64,000 bases of DNA. Source: Selaginella moellendorffii (taxonomy: Eukaryota; Streptophyta; Lycopodiopsida; Selaginellales; Selaginellaceae). The stretch lies in the NCBI RefSeq assembly GCF_000143415.4, contig NW_003314266.1:1539505-1603504 (forward strand). Reading direction: 5' to 3'. Under the pieces are notes generated by a model. The model searched no databases and had not been told where the DNA came from. It saw only the letters and a list, made by a program, of their open reading frames with translations. The position numbers and the translations under genes were made by a program. Position 1 is the first letter of the stretch. Each line of letters opens with the position of its first letter. Positions 21,293-32,952 of the stretch are shown one piece after another.

Positions 21293-21370
21293 CCCTAGAG
21301 CCCTAGGGGTTGGGGAAGCTTCCAAGGCGGAGCCCTAGGGCGCTGGGACGAGGGAAGGCGAGCCCTAGGG
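21293..21370 (+). promoter_or_regulatory. Cluster of CCCTAGRG motifs upstream of the dynamin gene
   Basis: CCCTAGAG or CCCTAGGG occurs at 21293, 21301, 21333 and 21363 within 80 bases, the last running into a telo-box (CCCTAGGGTTT). CCCTAGGG is palindromic. The cluster sits about 230-300 bases before the DRP2 ATG, where a promoter or leader is expected. A regulatory role is inference from position. Confidence 0.35.
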
Positions 21371-21596
21371 TTTCTGTGCGCGTCCTCTTCCGCGTCTGGC
21401 ATTGGAGGCGCTGATTCGAGCGCCATCGATCTCCGGATTCCAGATTTCCGATCCCAGTGAGTAGCCAGCTGCGTCGATCGATCGCAGGACGTAATTTGTC
21501 GAGGATATTTCCAGATTATTTTGCCGGAGCTGGATCAGGATCTGACCGTATTCTTTCTTCTTTTTCCACATTCTTCACGGATCGAGGCTGGTAGCG

Positions 21597-24500
21597 ATGG
21601 AAAATCTCGTCTCGTTGGCAGAGGCTATGCAGCAGGCTTCGTCGGTTTTGCTAGACGATAATGACGACTCCGCGCAGTATACTACTTTTCTTAACGTTGT
21701 TACTATTGGGAACACGGTACTAATATCCATAGGAATAGGTGGAGGATCTCGTGAATTAATGTTCTTCCTCTTTGTTTTGCAGGGTGCTGGAAAATCTGCT
21801 GTTCTCAATAGCATCATTGGCTACACCGTGATGGTGAGTGACGGAACAATTTGGTGCTCTTGGTTTTGCTGACGGATTTTCTTACGTAGCCAACTGGAGA
21901 AAATGGCGCTACGAGGGCTCCAATTGTTGTTGAATTGGAGCGTGACCAATCGGAAGGTAAGGGATTGGCGGTGATGACAGAAGGGCGCGCTCGACCATCG
22001 TCTGCAAGTAAGTTTCTAGTTGTTAGGCTTCTTCTTTCGTGTCGGTTCAACTTTCTTAAAATGTTCCTGTTGTGTTAGACGAGATTCGTCTCTCGTTGCA
22101 GTCTAGGATAAGTAGAATCGCGTCGAGCAGAAGCGGCCGGCCTGAGGAGATTCGGCTTCGACTACGGTCAAGTGCAGGTATGCTTTCAAATTCTTGAATA
22201 GACTGTAAGTATCTTTGCTGTGCCTTCAGCCCCACCTTTGACTTTAATTGATCTTCCTGGACTTGCATCACTCGACGACCAATTTGTAAGTAGCCTGCTA
22301 CGTTTACTGGTTTCTAACTGTGTTACAGGTTAATGAATATGGAAGTCATAACGATGCTGTTCTGCTCGTTGTAGTACCTGCAACTTCCGTGCGAGATATC
22401 ACGGGATCGCAAGCTTTGAAAATGGCAAGGGAGCTTGATCCTGAATGTAAGTGCTAGTGTTATTTCAATTTCAAAAATTTCTGATTTTTCTTTTTCGTTT
22501 TTGTTTTTGGGTCAGTCTCAAGGACTGTTGGTGTGATTAGCAAGGTTGATCAATCTGCCAGTGATCCTAAAAGTTTAGCTGCGGTTCAAGCAGTTCTTTC
22601 TGGCCAAGGTCCATCGGCGAGTGCAGACATAACCTGGGTTGCTTTGATTGGGCAATCTGTGTCCATAGCAGCAGCACATGCGGGTTCTGTTGGAACCGAT
22701 GATTCCCTGGAGACGGCCTGGAAAGCAGAAACAGAAACTTTGAGATCCATCTTAACTGCGGCCCCGTCAACACGATTGGGGAGAGCAGCGCTAGTGGACG
22801 TGATATCTAAGCAGATTCGGAAACGGATTAGGCAAAGACTGCCAAGTCTTTTGTCTGGGTAATGCGTTCTCGTACTAGATCCTAAAGACATATTTCTTAC
22901 ATTTGTAACGTTTCTTAGGCTCGAGGGAAGGCAGCAGGAGGTCGAAGGGGAGTTAGTGAGGCTTGGAGAACAAATGGTTGAGACGGAAGAGGGTACCCGT
23001 GCGCTTGCTTTGGAACTTTGTAGAGAATTTGAAGACAAGTATATTTTACACATAAATAGTGGAGAGGTGAGTCTTTGAATTTTGTTCTTACGTTTTCTGA
23101 AATTCTGCTGCAGACAGGCGGCTGGAGAGTGATATCAAGTTTCGAGGGCGCGCTTCCAAACAAGTTTAAAAATTTACCACTGAATGATCTTTTCGACCTG
23201 AACTACTTGAAGAAGGTAGTTAGCAGCATGTGACGACGGGTTTTTAATGTTCTTTCTGGCTTATCACAGGTGGTTCTTGAAGCGGATGGGTATCAACCAT
23301 ATTTGCTCTCTCCAGAGAAAGGGCTGCGAGAGCTTGTACGAAGAGCTCTCGAACTTGCTAAAGATCCTGGAAAGCATTGCGTTGACGAGGTTTGAAATAG
23401 TAGCGCTTAGGTGAACAGACTTCACGTTTTAATTTTCAGGTGCATCACGTTTTAGTTGATATAGTCGCTGCATCTGCATCTTCGACACCAGGCTTAGGAA
23501 GATACCCGCCTTTTAAACGAGAGGTATGCTCTTGTCCGATTTTATGTGGAAGTAACCACGGTTTTGTCCTTTCAGGTTGTTGCTATTGCAAGTGCCGCCC
23601 TTGATGAGTACCGGACGCACGCCAAGAAGATGGTAGTAGACCTTGTTGACATGGAAAGGTCATATATTCCACCACAGCACTTCAATCGTCTTGCTCAAAG
23701 AAGGTAGACAGCTTTTGTGTTTGGTCTCTTCACTTTCCTTAGCGCTTTGGCTTCCAGGATTGACAGGCTTCGAAGGGAAGAAGAGACAAAAACAAGAGTT
23801 TCGAAAAAAGCACAAGATGCAGAGCAAGTACTTTTGAACAAGGTAAACAACAGAGCCTAAAATGTTTAACTTTAGCTATTGACTATGCCATAGGCAGCAG
23901 GTCCACCAGTAAATCAGACACCACCGCTGAAATCTATAAAAGGTCAAAGTGACAAAGACAAGGACAGCAAGGATGGCAAGGATGGTGCTCCATCTTCAAT
24001 TGCCGGTGGCGAAATTTCTGGAGGTAATTGCTTAGGGCAATTTTTGTTTAATCTGAAATCTCTTATGCAGTTTATCTCATGAAAAAAAGTACGAACAAGT
24101 CTGGTTGGAAAAAGCGTTGGTTTGTTTTAAACGAAAAGACTAACCGGGTAAGCTACAACTGCCAGATCTTCTCCTCTCTAACAGTAATTTGGCAGCTTGG
24201 ATACACCAAGACTCCTGATGAGAGACTTTTTCGCGGTGTCATCAATTTGGAGGTTGATTTTTCTTGTCGTTCTTGCCACAGAAGATAATGTCGATGAACT
24301 TACAGGAATGTGCAATCGATGACGCGTCAGAAAAGGACGACGATGACGCCCCGACAACAAAATCATCTAAAAAGGAGAGGGCGTCCGACTCTAGCATCAG
24401 TCTTGCATTCAAGATTACAAACAAAGTTCCTTACAAATCTGTCTTGAAAGGTAGGCTCTCAATCCCTTCGTATGAAGACGTTTATTCCCTTCCTCTTGCA

Positions 24501-25458
24501 GCACACTCTTCGGTCGTCTTGAAAGCCGAAAGTATAGCGGACAAGCAGGAATGGATTGCGAAGCTCCGGAATTGTGCGCAAGGGACTCAGCAGCCGCCTG
24601 GCAAGTCAGCCTCTATCGTGAAAGAACCTTCTCGTGCACCAGAGCCTGTGGTATTTATATTCCTTCTTTCCTGTTTCACTTCATTTCTTTTTTGTCTAAA
24701 TCTTTCTCGACTCGTAGCAGGACACTGTGATCAGAAGACCAGCCGATCCGGACGAGGACCTCAGATTCATGGGCCAAGAAGTTCGCGACTACGTTGAGGC
24801 CGTGCTCAACAGCCTCTCGGCCAACATCCCAAAGGTAATGCGGCGGCAAATAACTCACTTTCACTCGTCTCACACCACTCATTCACAGGCAGTCGTGCTT
24901 TGCCAAGTCGAGAAGTCGAAAGATGCAATGCTCAACAAGCTCTACAGCTCCATCAGGCAAGCCGATGACTAGCTTTTCGAACCGATGTCGCGTGAACTTA
25001 ACTCCGCGAACTACCGTGCAGTAAATTCTCGAGCGCCCAGATCCAGGAGCTTTTGCAAGAGGCCCCCGACGTAAAGCGGAGGCGTGACAAATGCCAGAGG
25101 CAATCGCAAGTGCTAAACAAGCTCACACACCAGCTAAGTATGCACGAAGCTCGCGTGTCTACTGGCAGTGGCTACACCGACACAGGTAAACCATCTCTGC
25201 ATCGTCTTATCCAACAAAACTTTGGCTACCACAGATGGATATGGATCACCATCGAGTTCCAAAGGAGCCGGCGAGGAGTGGCGAGTGGCGTTTGAGTCCG
25301 CCAGCACTGCGCCACCGCCGAGCAAGTCTCTGAGCATCAACGGACGAATAGATCGACGGCTCACGGCCACGGAAGAGAACGGTGACATTGGTTCCAGCCG
25401 TCGGTCCACGCCCTCGAGGGCCGCTCCAGCGCCTCCGGGTTCTATGTATAGAGGATGA
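21597..25458 (+). CDS. DRP2: Dynamin-related protein 2 (DRP2), plant dynamin with PH domain
   Basis: About 18 short exons. Order of domains: GTPase with P-loop [13 protein letters not shown] (split by an intron after GNT), switch region [23 protein letters not shown] (G3) and SKVDQ (G4); middle domain; PH domain ([20 protein letters not shown], then WIAKLR); GTPase effector domain ([29 protein letters not shown]); and a short Ser/Pro-rich tail ending [10 protein letters not shown]. This is the plant DRP2 (ADL6-type) arrangement, which acts in membrane scission at the trans-Golgi, plasma membrane and cell plate. The proline-rich tail looks shorter than in animal dynamins. The 3' untranslated region appears to hold its own intron (gtaagt near 25471). 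Confidence 0.95.
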
Positions 25459-25757
25459 TGACTAAACCGGTAAGTCTATCATCTCTTTGCTCTTGTTTCG
25501 TTCTTTCTTCCTTGTTTGTTGTTTTATATCGATTGACTGGATGGATTGTTTTTCTCAGAGTCGGGGAGTTTTGAAAATTTTTTGTGTGATTTTCCACGGA
25601 TGGTTTGGTGGTGAATAACTTTCCATTTTGCTCTCCCTCTATAGGTGCCCACGCTGCCGTATTGTAAATTGGCGGCCTTGTATCGTTACAGTCAGCTCTG
25701 CCGTGTCTCGATTATATATATGGTTTCTTTGTTTCTCTAGTCGGTGTTTGCGTGGTC

Positions 25758-27160
25758 TTAAGTTCTTAGACGCCCGTTTGTTTGCTGCTGTTCCTCGGGC
25801 TGGGTTTGGATATGTCGGCCCACTTTAGCGTGGAGCTCGGTCATTTCTTTGATGTTCAGGAGGGCCACCTCACACATTCTATCGAGAGCCAGCATTGGAA
25901 ATGGTTCTTCGATGAGAACTCCCACCTGAGACAAGGTTTGTTTCCATGTAAAGAGATCGAGATTCATCCTACCTCTTCGATGCAAAAGAGAGCTGCGGAG
26001 CTGAAAAACGTGGAGGGGATGACTAGCCAGTTGCAAGTGTCCCACAGCGCAATGGGGAGGCCCAGGTGCCACAGTATGAGAAATCTGGACGTAAGGCGAG
26101 TGTACGAGAGAGGAATGGGAGTCCGGATGAGCCTCTCGCACACGCTCACGCTCCTGTTGTAGGTGGAGATGTTTTCGTGCTGTAAGAAGCGAGAGGTGGT
26201 CACAAGCTACTACCGGAACTATTTGGGAGCTACTTACCAGAAGAACTTGCTGTGTTTCTCCCAGGCTCAAGCCATCGATGATCTGGAAGATCATCTGGAG
26301 CAAGCAATTCGGCCGGTGCTTGGCATTGAGAACAAACGCGAGATCCCGCTCGTCTAAGACTTTCCTCAACTCGGCCTCCATGTCGGATCCCATGATAAGG
26401 TGACACTGCACTTGTAAGGGGACAAAACTTCCACGTAAACTTCGAAAACAAGAGTTCCCGAGAGAAGAAAAAGACTACCAACCTTCAGAGCCAGTGGAAA
26501 AGCCACGATATACCGCATGAGATCATCGTTGTGGATCCAAGCCTCAGTCAGCCTCGCCAAATTCTTGGTGCTGCTGATCACCTCGGTCCACGTCTTCCTG
26601 GCCTCGTCATACCTCGAGTAGGACGTATCGGTCCTAAACACCAAGAGAAGAGCCAATGCCGGGGCAGTGAGCTCGTAAGGCAGCGATGGCGCGTGGAGCA
26701 CTGGAAGAAACCCCGGCGCCCACCTGGATTCCACGAGAGCGTTGTAGAGCGTGACCAGCACCGAAATCCCCGTGACTGTGAAGACCGGGGGAATCAAAGA
26801 GATGATAACCCGGGAGGAGAACGTCGAGGCCATATGGCGGGCGTGGCGGAGGGAGCTCCTGTGCCGCAGCCAGTCGTTGTTGGAGTAGAAGGCGCGGCGA
26901 TTGGGCATATTTTGCTCCTTCTGCGCGTCGGCCCACTCGGGAACGCTCGCAATCCACCGAAATATGTCGAGCCTGGCCTCGCGGATGCCGTCGAGCGAGA
27001 ATGGATTAGCGATGATCTTGCCGCGCGGCCCTCGCCATTGCCGCGGGTCTGGAATCTGGCAGAAAACCTGGAAAACAAACCTCCGCTGCTGCCGATGGCC
27101 GCGGCCCCGCGTCACCGCCGGCGGGAAACGCTGCTCTCGATCCAATGCGCATCGATTCAT
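25758..27160 (-). CDS. Chloroplast bestrophin-like chloride channel, VCCN1-like
   Basis: Four exons on the minus strand. Exon 1 encodes a basic N-terminal extension (transit peptide), then DWLRHRSSLRHARHMASTF, a first membrane segment (VIISLIPPVFTVTGISVLVTL) and LLVFRTDTSYSRYDEARKTW. Later exons give QCHLIMGSDMEAELRKVL, SVCERLIRTPIPLSYTRLTS, membrane segment FLILWHLGLPIAL, and FCIEE joined to VGVLIEEPFPMLALD. PIPLSYT and the SYxRYDEAR run mark the bestrophin-like (UPF0187) family, whose plant members are thylakoid voltage-dependent chloride channels tuning proton motive force. Joining exon 1 to 2 needs a donor within LALKV|gtagtc. It ends 300 bases from the convergent DRP2 gene. Confidence 0.9.
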
Positions 27161-27404
27161 CCTTGAATAGAGCTCCCGGACCGCGAATCCGTGCGCTATC
27201 GAGCCGCAAATGCGATGGACGAACTAGGTTTTTAGCTTACCGCTTAAATCCGAAAGAATATCTCATTGATGCTTGCCACGTCTACAGTAAAATGCCACGT
27301 AACGTATATACCTGGAAACCATGGAAACGAATATACCACTGCGTCTCGTCGAGTGGCTTTTCCTTAAATCCCTGTACAAGAGAGAGAACAAGCAAACGCG
27401 CCTA

Positions 27405-29543
27405 CTACGTTGCTTTGGAGCCACCGTGCTTGGCCTGGAGAGCTTGAGCTTCCGCCAGTGAAAGCGCCATAGCCAGCATCATCTGTTCTTCAAAGCTCTC
27501 GGGCACTACACTCGCAGTTGACGCTGCCGAATCGTTCGCCGCCACTGCTCCCGGTTGTAGCAGAGCTGCCGCTCCACCGGGATTACTTCCATTCGTCCCA
27601 GTAGCAGCAGCACTGGCAGCTCCACCACCATTCCCTGGATCATCCTCCTCCGGAGCTTCCCACGGCAGTAGCGATGGCACGCTGCTACAAAAGCTTGTCC
27701 CAGCCTCGACAACCTCGGACCCCTGGTCAAGCAACGCATCAGGCGACGCTTCCACGCTCATCCCTCGACGAATCCATCTTGTTAAGTTCTCGTTATTGTT
27801 GCTGGTGTTGGTGCTGGTCATGCTGGTGTTGGTGTTGGAACCTGTTGCTCTTAGCGTTGTCAAGGCCATTGCCGCTGCCTCTACACCCGATTCCTCCACG
27901 CTCGACTTCTCTGTTTTCTCCTCGGTCAAGCTCTCGTCCGTCCCAGAAACTATTCGTATATGTTCTTCCAGGGACTGCGTCTCGCTGGAGCCGTGAGCGT
28001 TTGAGACGGCGCCACTGTCGTTGGACTCGGCGTCACTCTCCCCGGCCGGTTCCATCCCTCCGGTGTTTCCAGTCACCTGTCTCTCGGCCAGTGCGGCGAT
28101 AGCGGAGGCAAAGCCTCCAGTGACGGACCCCCTCCTCCCTCGAATCTCCGACGGCTCCAGGTTCGTCAGTGGCGAGTCTTGGATCTCATACTGCAAGCCA
28201 TTCAATGCCGATGGGAATGGATGCTCGGAGATGCTGTCTATTGGACGTTGGTTTCCTTGTTCCTGGGAACATAGAGCTCTGGTTAGTAAACGACAAGGTC
28301 TCATAAATTCTTCACAATCTAGCTACCTGGATAGAAAGCCAGATGGCCTCCATGACCATTATATCCTCGAGATCCAAGTCAAAATCTTCGTCTCTGCACG
28401 GCCAAAAGGTGACAAAAAGAAAAAGAATAGACGAATGAGCAACCAAAAGCGACAAACGCAAGAGTTTTTGTACCTGTTATATGGAGCATATCCTGGGCCA
28501 TCACCGGACGAACTATTGCTCCAAGCAGCACCTCTTCTTCTGGCGTTGAATGACGAGGAGTTCCTGGCGGATGTCGAAGAAAACGTATTATGTCTATTTG
28601 AATCTCTTTGGCCTCCTTGTTGCCACGGAGATTCTGAATCAGACCTTGATGGATAAGTAAAAATGTCGGTTTGAGGGTAGCCGATGGCCGTGTTGCCGTC
28701 GGCATTTGTCCATGGATCCCAGCTCCTTTCCAGCGGTAAAGCTGGCTCCTGGGACCTTTCCTCTGGAGTTGTTGTTGTTTCCTGCTCGGCTTCCCCTGCT
28801 GCAACTGCAACTATCGGCGAGCCTTCTCGGGGAGCTTGTTCTTGCCTCTGCAAGCGCGCTTCCTCGTCCTGAATTTCTTGTTGTCGCCTGATTCTGATCT
28901 TTGCCTCTATAACCTTTTGCTCTTCCTGGAAACACACAACACTTCATGCTGGTGCAAGAGAAGCATTGACAAACCATACCGCTTGCTCGACACCCTTTTC
29001 CTCGAGGGTCTTCGCGCCAAGATACTCCACCGCGTAGTTGGGCGTTTTGCAAAACGGACACCTACAGCAAGTCAAGAAGAACGGCTTAGGAGAGATACTT
29101 AAAAGCACTGCTTGGAGTCATACTGTGTAGGCCTGGTAGAATTCGGAGATTTCACTTGCAAGAAACACTCTGAAAAAATCAAAGAAAGAAAGAAACCAAA
29201 CACACAGAGTAAGTTGAAACGAAAAGAACCGATAGAGAAATACCTGTGCAAATGCCTTTAGTACAACACTTCGATCGATTCAGGCTTGGATAATGCTGCC
29301 ACCAAGAACAAAGAAAATTAAGAAGGTACTACACATAAACCAAAAACTTACCAAAAAACAAATGGGACACTCGTCAAGATCGATGGCGGCATCCTCGGCT
29401 CCCGGGTAGCAAGGAGCAAGCTTGGCATCGATGATAAGCCTTCTCAGTTTCTTGTGATCGACGTCCTTGTGCTGATACAAGCCCTGGGGCCTCGTGTAGC
29501 GATCGTCAATCTGGGCGCGCCTTCTCGCGAATTTGTTGCCCAT
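27405..29543 (-). CDS. RING E3 ubiquitin ligase of the GW2/DA2 family
   Basis: About seven exons. The N-terminus [19 protein letters not shown] leads to [13 protein letters not shown] and LAPCYPG. The RING-type zinc finger then spans three exons: [30 protein letters not shown], and [16 protein letters not shown] helical [20 protein letters not shown] follows, then acidic [21 protein letters not shown], and a C-terminal [21 protein letters not shown]. This order matches rice GW2 and Arabidopsis DA2, cytosolic E3 ligases that limit organ and seed size by restricting cell division. A lycophyte or moss-grade plant has no seed, so the biological role here may differ. The long Ser/Asn/Ala-rich central region is family-typical in being poorly conserved. 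Intron borders are all GT..AG by eye. Confidence 0.9.
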
Positions 29544-30025
29544 GACAACGGCTCGAGCACGCTATCCCGGAACTCGTCCTAGCATCTATCCCGGAATATC
29601 ACAATCCATTGCTCGATTTACCCGCGGGACGAAGAAACGCATGGCGCCAATGCCCTAGCGAGGCCAGGACGCGGAAGAAGAGTAGCAATCCCTACCGAAG
29701 CTCTCCACGACGAATCGTCTTATTCTTTCTCAATCGCGGCCGAGGAGCAATCAATCCATCCATTCCGCGCAGCAGTGCCCAGTGCCGATGCGCGACGGCA
29801 GCGCTGTGGAACGATCAATCGATCGAGGGGACGATAGGGACGCCGAAACGCAACAACGCGATACAGGGAGCCCTAGAAAAAAATGGTACCACGAGCGAAT
29901 ATCCAACCCTTTTGCATTTCTTTCGGCGTGGACGGCCGCGATTGCGAGGATCGCAAACCGACGGCTCGATATTGCGCCCTCCACGATGTTCCAGACCATT
30001 TCAACTTCTTGGCGAAATTTCTTGC
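29544..30025. other. Divergent intergenic region with CAP gene promoter
   Basis: The right part (from about 29910) resembles, in reverse complement, the region upstream of the second CAP gene (34915-35060), including 'gcgtggacggccgcgattgc'. It therefore belongs to a duplicated promoter. The left part should hold the leader of the GW2-like gene. No coding region. Confidence 0.6.
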
Positions 30026-30032
30026 TATAAAA
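30026..30032 (+). promoter_or_regulatory. TATA box of CAP gene 1
   Basis: TATAAAA in the context 'cttgctataaaac', 48 bases before the ATG at 30074. The same context occurs upstream of CAP gene 2 on the other strand. Confidence 0.65.
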
Positions 30033-30073
30033 CTCAGCCTCGATGACGATCAAACTTAAATCAAAGCTTCGCC

Positions 30074-30670
30074 ATGATCATCTCTACCAAGTTCTTCCTC
30101 TCTAGCTTCCTTGCTCTGTTGATCTATGGCATTGCAAGCACTGCTCTCTCAATTGAAAGCACTCAGAGTGATGACCTCTCAATCCTTCCAAGTACACAGG
30201 ATGATTTCTTTTCAATCCTTGCAAGCACCCAGAGTGATTTCCTCGGCGCTCACAACTCCGCAAGAGCTTCAATTGCGACGTCTCCAAGAATCCCTCCTGT
30301 CTCCTGGAGCAATGACGCCGCGGCATTTGCAATGAGATGGATCACAACGCTGAGAGACACGAGAAATTGCAACATGGTTCACTCCGGCAACAGAGCATAT
30401 GGGGAAAACTTATACAAATGGATGGGAAGTCCTGGATTGCCATCGCCAAATCCTGCGGAAGCCGTGAAGTCATGGGTGAACGAGAAGAGAGATTATCGGT
30501 ATGCAAGCAATAGCTGTGCCGCTGGTAAGGTTTGTGGGCATTACACCCAAGTTGTGTGGAGGAACACCAAGAGAGTGGGGTGTGCTTCGATCAAATGTCC
30601 TGGAAATATGCTGCTTGTGAGTTGCAATTATGATCCACCTGGTAATTGGGTTGGACAGAAGCCATATTAG
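30074..30670 (+). CDS. Secreted CAP-superfamily protein, PR-1-like (copy 1)
   Basis: Intronless 198-residue protein. A signal peptide (residues 1-25, FFLSSFLALLIYGIAS) is followed by three 11-residue units of the type SILxSTQSDFL, then the CAP domain starting FLGAHNSARA. CAP motifs: GENLYKW, GHYTQVVWRNTKRVGC and CNYDPPGNWVGQKPY at the C-terminus, with six cysteines as in pathogenesis-related protein 1. PR-1 proteins are secreted to the apoplast, bind sterols and accompany defence responses. The 11-residue units precede the first CAP helix and seem to be extra copies of its leading edge. A close copy is at 34290-34877. Confidence 0.92.
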   Translation: MIISTKFFLSSFLALLIYGIASTALSIESTQSDDLSILPSTQDDFFSILASTQSDFLGAHNSARASIATSPRIPPVSWSNDAAAFAMRWITTLRDTRNCNMVHSGNRAYGENLYKWMGSPGLPSPNPAEAVKSWVNEKRDYRYASNSCAAGKVCGHYTQVVWRNTKRVGCASIKCPGNMLLVSCNYDPPGNWVGQKPY

Positions 30671-31490
30671 CAGATTAGAAAGTTCCCTTGCATTTTCACA
30701 GCATAGCCACAAATCCAATAAGTTTTCTTCTTGAGAATCATGGCATCGTGTAGTTTTCTCATTGACATCATTGTTAGATCATAAGATTATATGTATTCAA
30801 CTTCCTTATAATAAATGTAAACTCACTGTTTCAATGACAATCTATCAGACAGGCCAAATTGATTAATATTTTTTTCTAGAAGTTTAGTTTGAGTTCTCTT
30901 TGTTAGCTTGACGCATTTTGTTATTATTGAAACATCAAGTAGGCAAGAACTATGAATGAATTAAATATTGCCTAGCATAAGTTGCCCAGTTGGCAAAGTT
31001 TTTCTGATCCACATATTATCAAGAATCTATCGCTAGATCTCTAGGGCACATGCAACTGTTCTAGCACCAATTGTGATGACCTGCACATTAGGAAATACTT
31101 TTGAAACTACAAAACATTTCATGATATCCTCACCCAGATCTTCACCATTCCCTCGCCATTGTCCATGTCACACCCTAAAGTAACCATGTCAAATGTAGCG
31201 TTAGATGGCAGCATTTTATGCGGCACCAGCGCTGCATCGTGCACACAGCAGCACCTCGGACTTGACTCCACAGGGCCCTCTCAACACCTCCAACATCCAA
31301 CACCTTAACGATGTCAACTTAGATGCATCCAATGAATGCACTGCTCAGCACAACACTCAGACCTCAGCGCCTCTGCATGTGTCTAACATGACAGCATATG
31401 CAGCACCCTGTGCCCTAGGGAATGCCCTCAACAGCCATATCTGGTGGCTCATTGTTGTCTTTGCTGGCCTCATCTAGGATCTGGAGCTGG
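30671..31490. other. CAP gene 1 3' flank and possible inner part of a copia relic
   Basis: The first 60 bases match, inverted, the 3' flank of CAP gene 2. A block near 30875-30935 resembles 35128-35185 in direct orientation. From about 31200 to 31490 there may be a residue of the copia element whose LTR follows; a 90-codon frame there has no signature. Confidence 0.4.
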
Positions 31491-32196
31491 GCTCCGATAC
31501 CATGTCCTAAACAAGCTGAAGCATAATGGATTATGAATGGATATGCTTAGATATTTTCATAACTCTACATATAGAATATCCTACATGATGTAAACCTCTC
31601 ATGTTATAGAGAGTGTACATCTCCAATAGGACTGCACCATCTCAACACCAGTGTCCACCCTCAATCAAGTAAACCAAGAAAAGTAAACCAAGAATCAATT
31701 CATCTCGGCCCTCTTGTACATGACTATATGCCCCTGCTTTGCTGCTCGGCCTTGTAGTTGCAAACATCCTCAGCCTTAGGACTAAGATGGAAGAAAAAAA
31801 GAACATCAAAGCTGAGCAAACAAGCTCACTCCACTCCATAGTTTGAAGAAGAAAACTCATCTTTCTTGATGCGAGCTTACTCTCCCTTGGCGCTCAGTCA
31901 CCTCCCACCTCAAATGCTGGACTCTGCCATCTGAGCACCAATGTCCACCCTCAAGAAAGTAAACCAAGAATCGATTCACTATATGCCCCTGCCCTGCTAC
32001 TTGGCCTTGTAGTTGCAAACGTCCTTGGCCTTAAGACTACGATGGAAGAAAAAAAAACATCAATCTAAAGCTATGCGAGAAAAAACTCACTCCACCCCAT
32101 AGTTAGAGAAGAAAACTCACCTTTCTTGCTGTGAGCTTGGTTGTTGTTCGCTTCCAAACAACTTACTTGCAGGTTGCTTGCTTTGCAGTCCCAACA
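31491..32196 (-). mobile_element. Ty1/copia-type LTR with primer-binding site
   Basis: On the minus strand a 694-base segment (32196 down to 31503) begins TGTTGGGACTGC and ends TTTAGGACA, giving TG..CA ends. Immediately after it comes TGGTATCGGAGC (31502-31491), which differs by one base from the initiator-tRNA-Met primer site TGGTATCAGAGC used by plant copia elements. So this is a 5' LTR plus primer site of a minus-strand element. No gag-pol follows, so the element is truncated. The LTR contains a 290-bp-period direct repeat. Confidence 0.65.
31629..32140 (-). repeat. 290-bp-period direct repeat inside the LTR
   Basis: Two diverged units align from the landmark 'gtccaccctca' at 31653 and 31943 through 'tatgcccctgc', 'ggccttgtagttgcaaac', 'gatggaagaaaaaaa' and 'gaagaaaactca'. 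Offset is 290 bases. The second unit has lost about 35 bases near its start. Confidence 0.8.
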
Positions 32197-32206
32197 CTTC
32201 CTTTCT

Positions 32207-32952
32207 AGCATAGTTGCAGCTAGATGTGCAAACGTTCCAACGTGTCGAAGTTTAAATGCCGTTTAAAACGTTTTTTTCAGGACAATCCAACGTTTACATG
32301 TTAAAGCCTAAAATGATTAAGAAAACATTAATATTTACTAAAGACTGATATTAAGTTTATAAAACCTAACCACTAAAACAAATGAAAGAAGAAGCCGTTT
32401 TAGTCGTCTTCCAATTCCGAATCGTCCAGTGCCTCAGCCGAAGCAATATCAAAAAATGTCACCAAATTTCTATCCAAGGATCTACGTTTTGCTGCTCTGC
32501 TTGTCCCAGCACTGGACCAGTTCTCCGTGCTTGCGACCATAGATTCTACTAGCCCCCCTGACTGTGCGGCTTGCTTGCTGCAGCAGATGCCCATCATCAG
32601 CATCTGCTGGGTCTGCTAGCTCGGAATTGGAAAAACTGCTGCGAGCTTGTTTAAGAACCTCATAAGGGATTTCCCTCATTGCCTTACATGTTTTCACACC
32701 TCTTGCCCGAACTCCAGCGAGATGTGCTCACACTCGGTTTGCTCCCCCAGTGTGAATCTCATGACAATACTTACATGTCCAGTGCTGCTCTACTCGTATC
32801 ACATGCTTTCAGCTCTGGCATTCGTGGCATCCTCCAATTCCTGACCATGTCTCTTTTCACAAATAGTCCAAACGGGAGTTTAGAATGGTGTTTTTGAACG
32901 CATTTAAAACATTACGTTTTTTAAGTTTCACACGTTTTCCAGCAACTATGCT
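32207..32952 (-). mobile_element. Small hAT-like DNA transposon with terminal inverted repeats
   Basis: AGCATAGTTGC at 32207-32217 is repeated inverted at 32942-32952, and the similarity continues imperfectly inward for about 60 bases (both ends have ACGTGT and TTTAAA(TG) blocks). The 746-base interval contains a degraded BED zinc-finger coding segment, typical of hAT transposases. Flanks (TTCCTTTCT and TTCCAGGCT) resemble each other but are not a perfect 8-bp target duplication. It begins 10 bases beyond the copia LTR end. Confidence 0.6.
32400..32812 (-). pseudogene. hAT transposase fragment: BED zinc finger
   Basis: The minus strand reads WTCKYCHEIHTGGANRV, an in-frame stop (32728-32730), AHLAGVRARGVKTCKAM. 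Cys-X2-Cys, the GGANR core and the His of HLAG are the layout of plant BED fingers. After a frameshift a second piece reads AKRRSLDRNLVTFFD followed by ASAEALDDSELEDD and a stop. The catalytic domain is absent. Confidence 0.7.

Noticed and set aside
31205..31477. 90-codon frame before the copia LTR
   Set aside because: No signature; composition fits retroelement debris rather than a gene.
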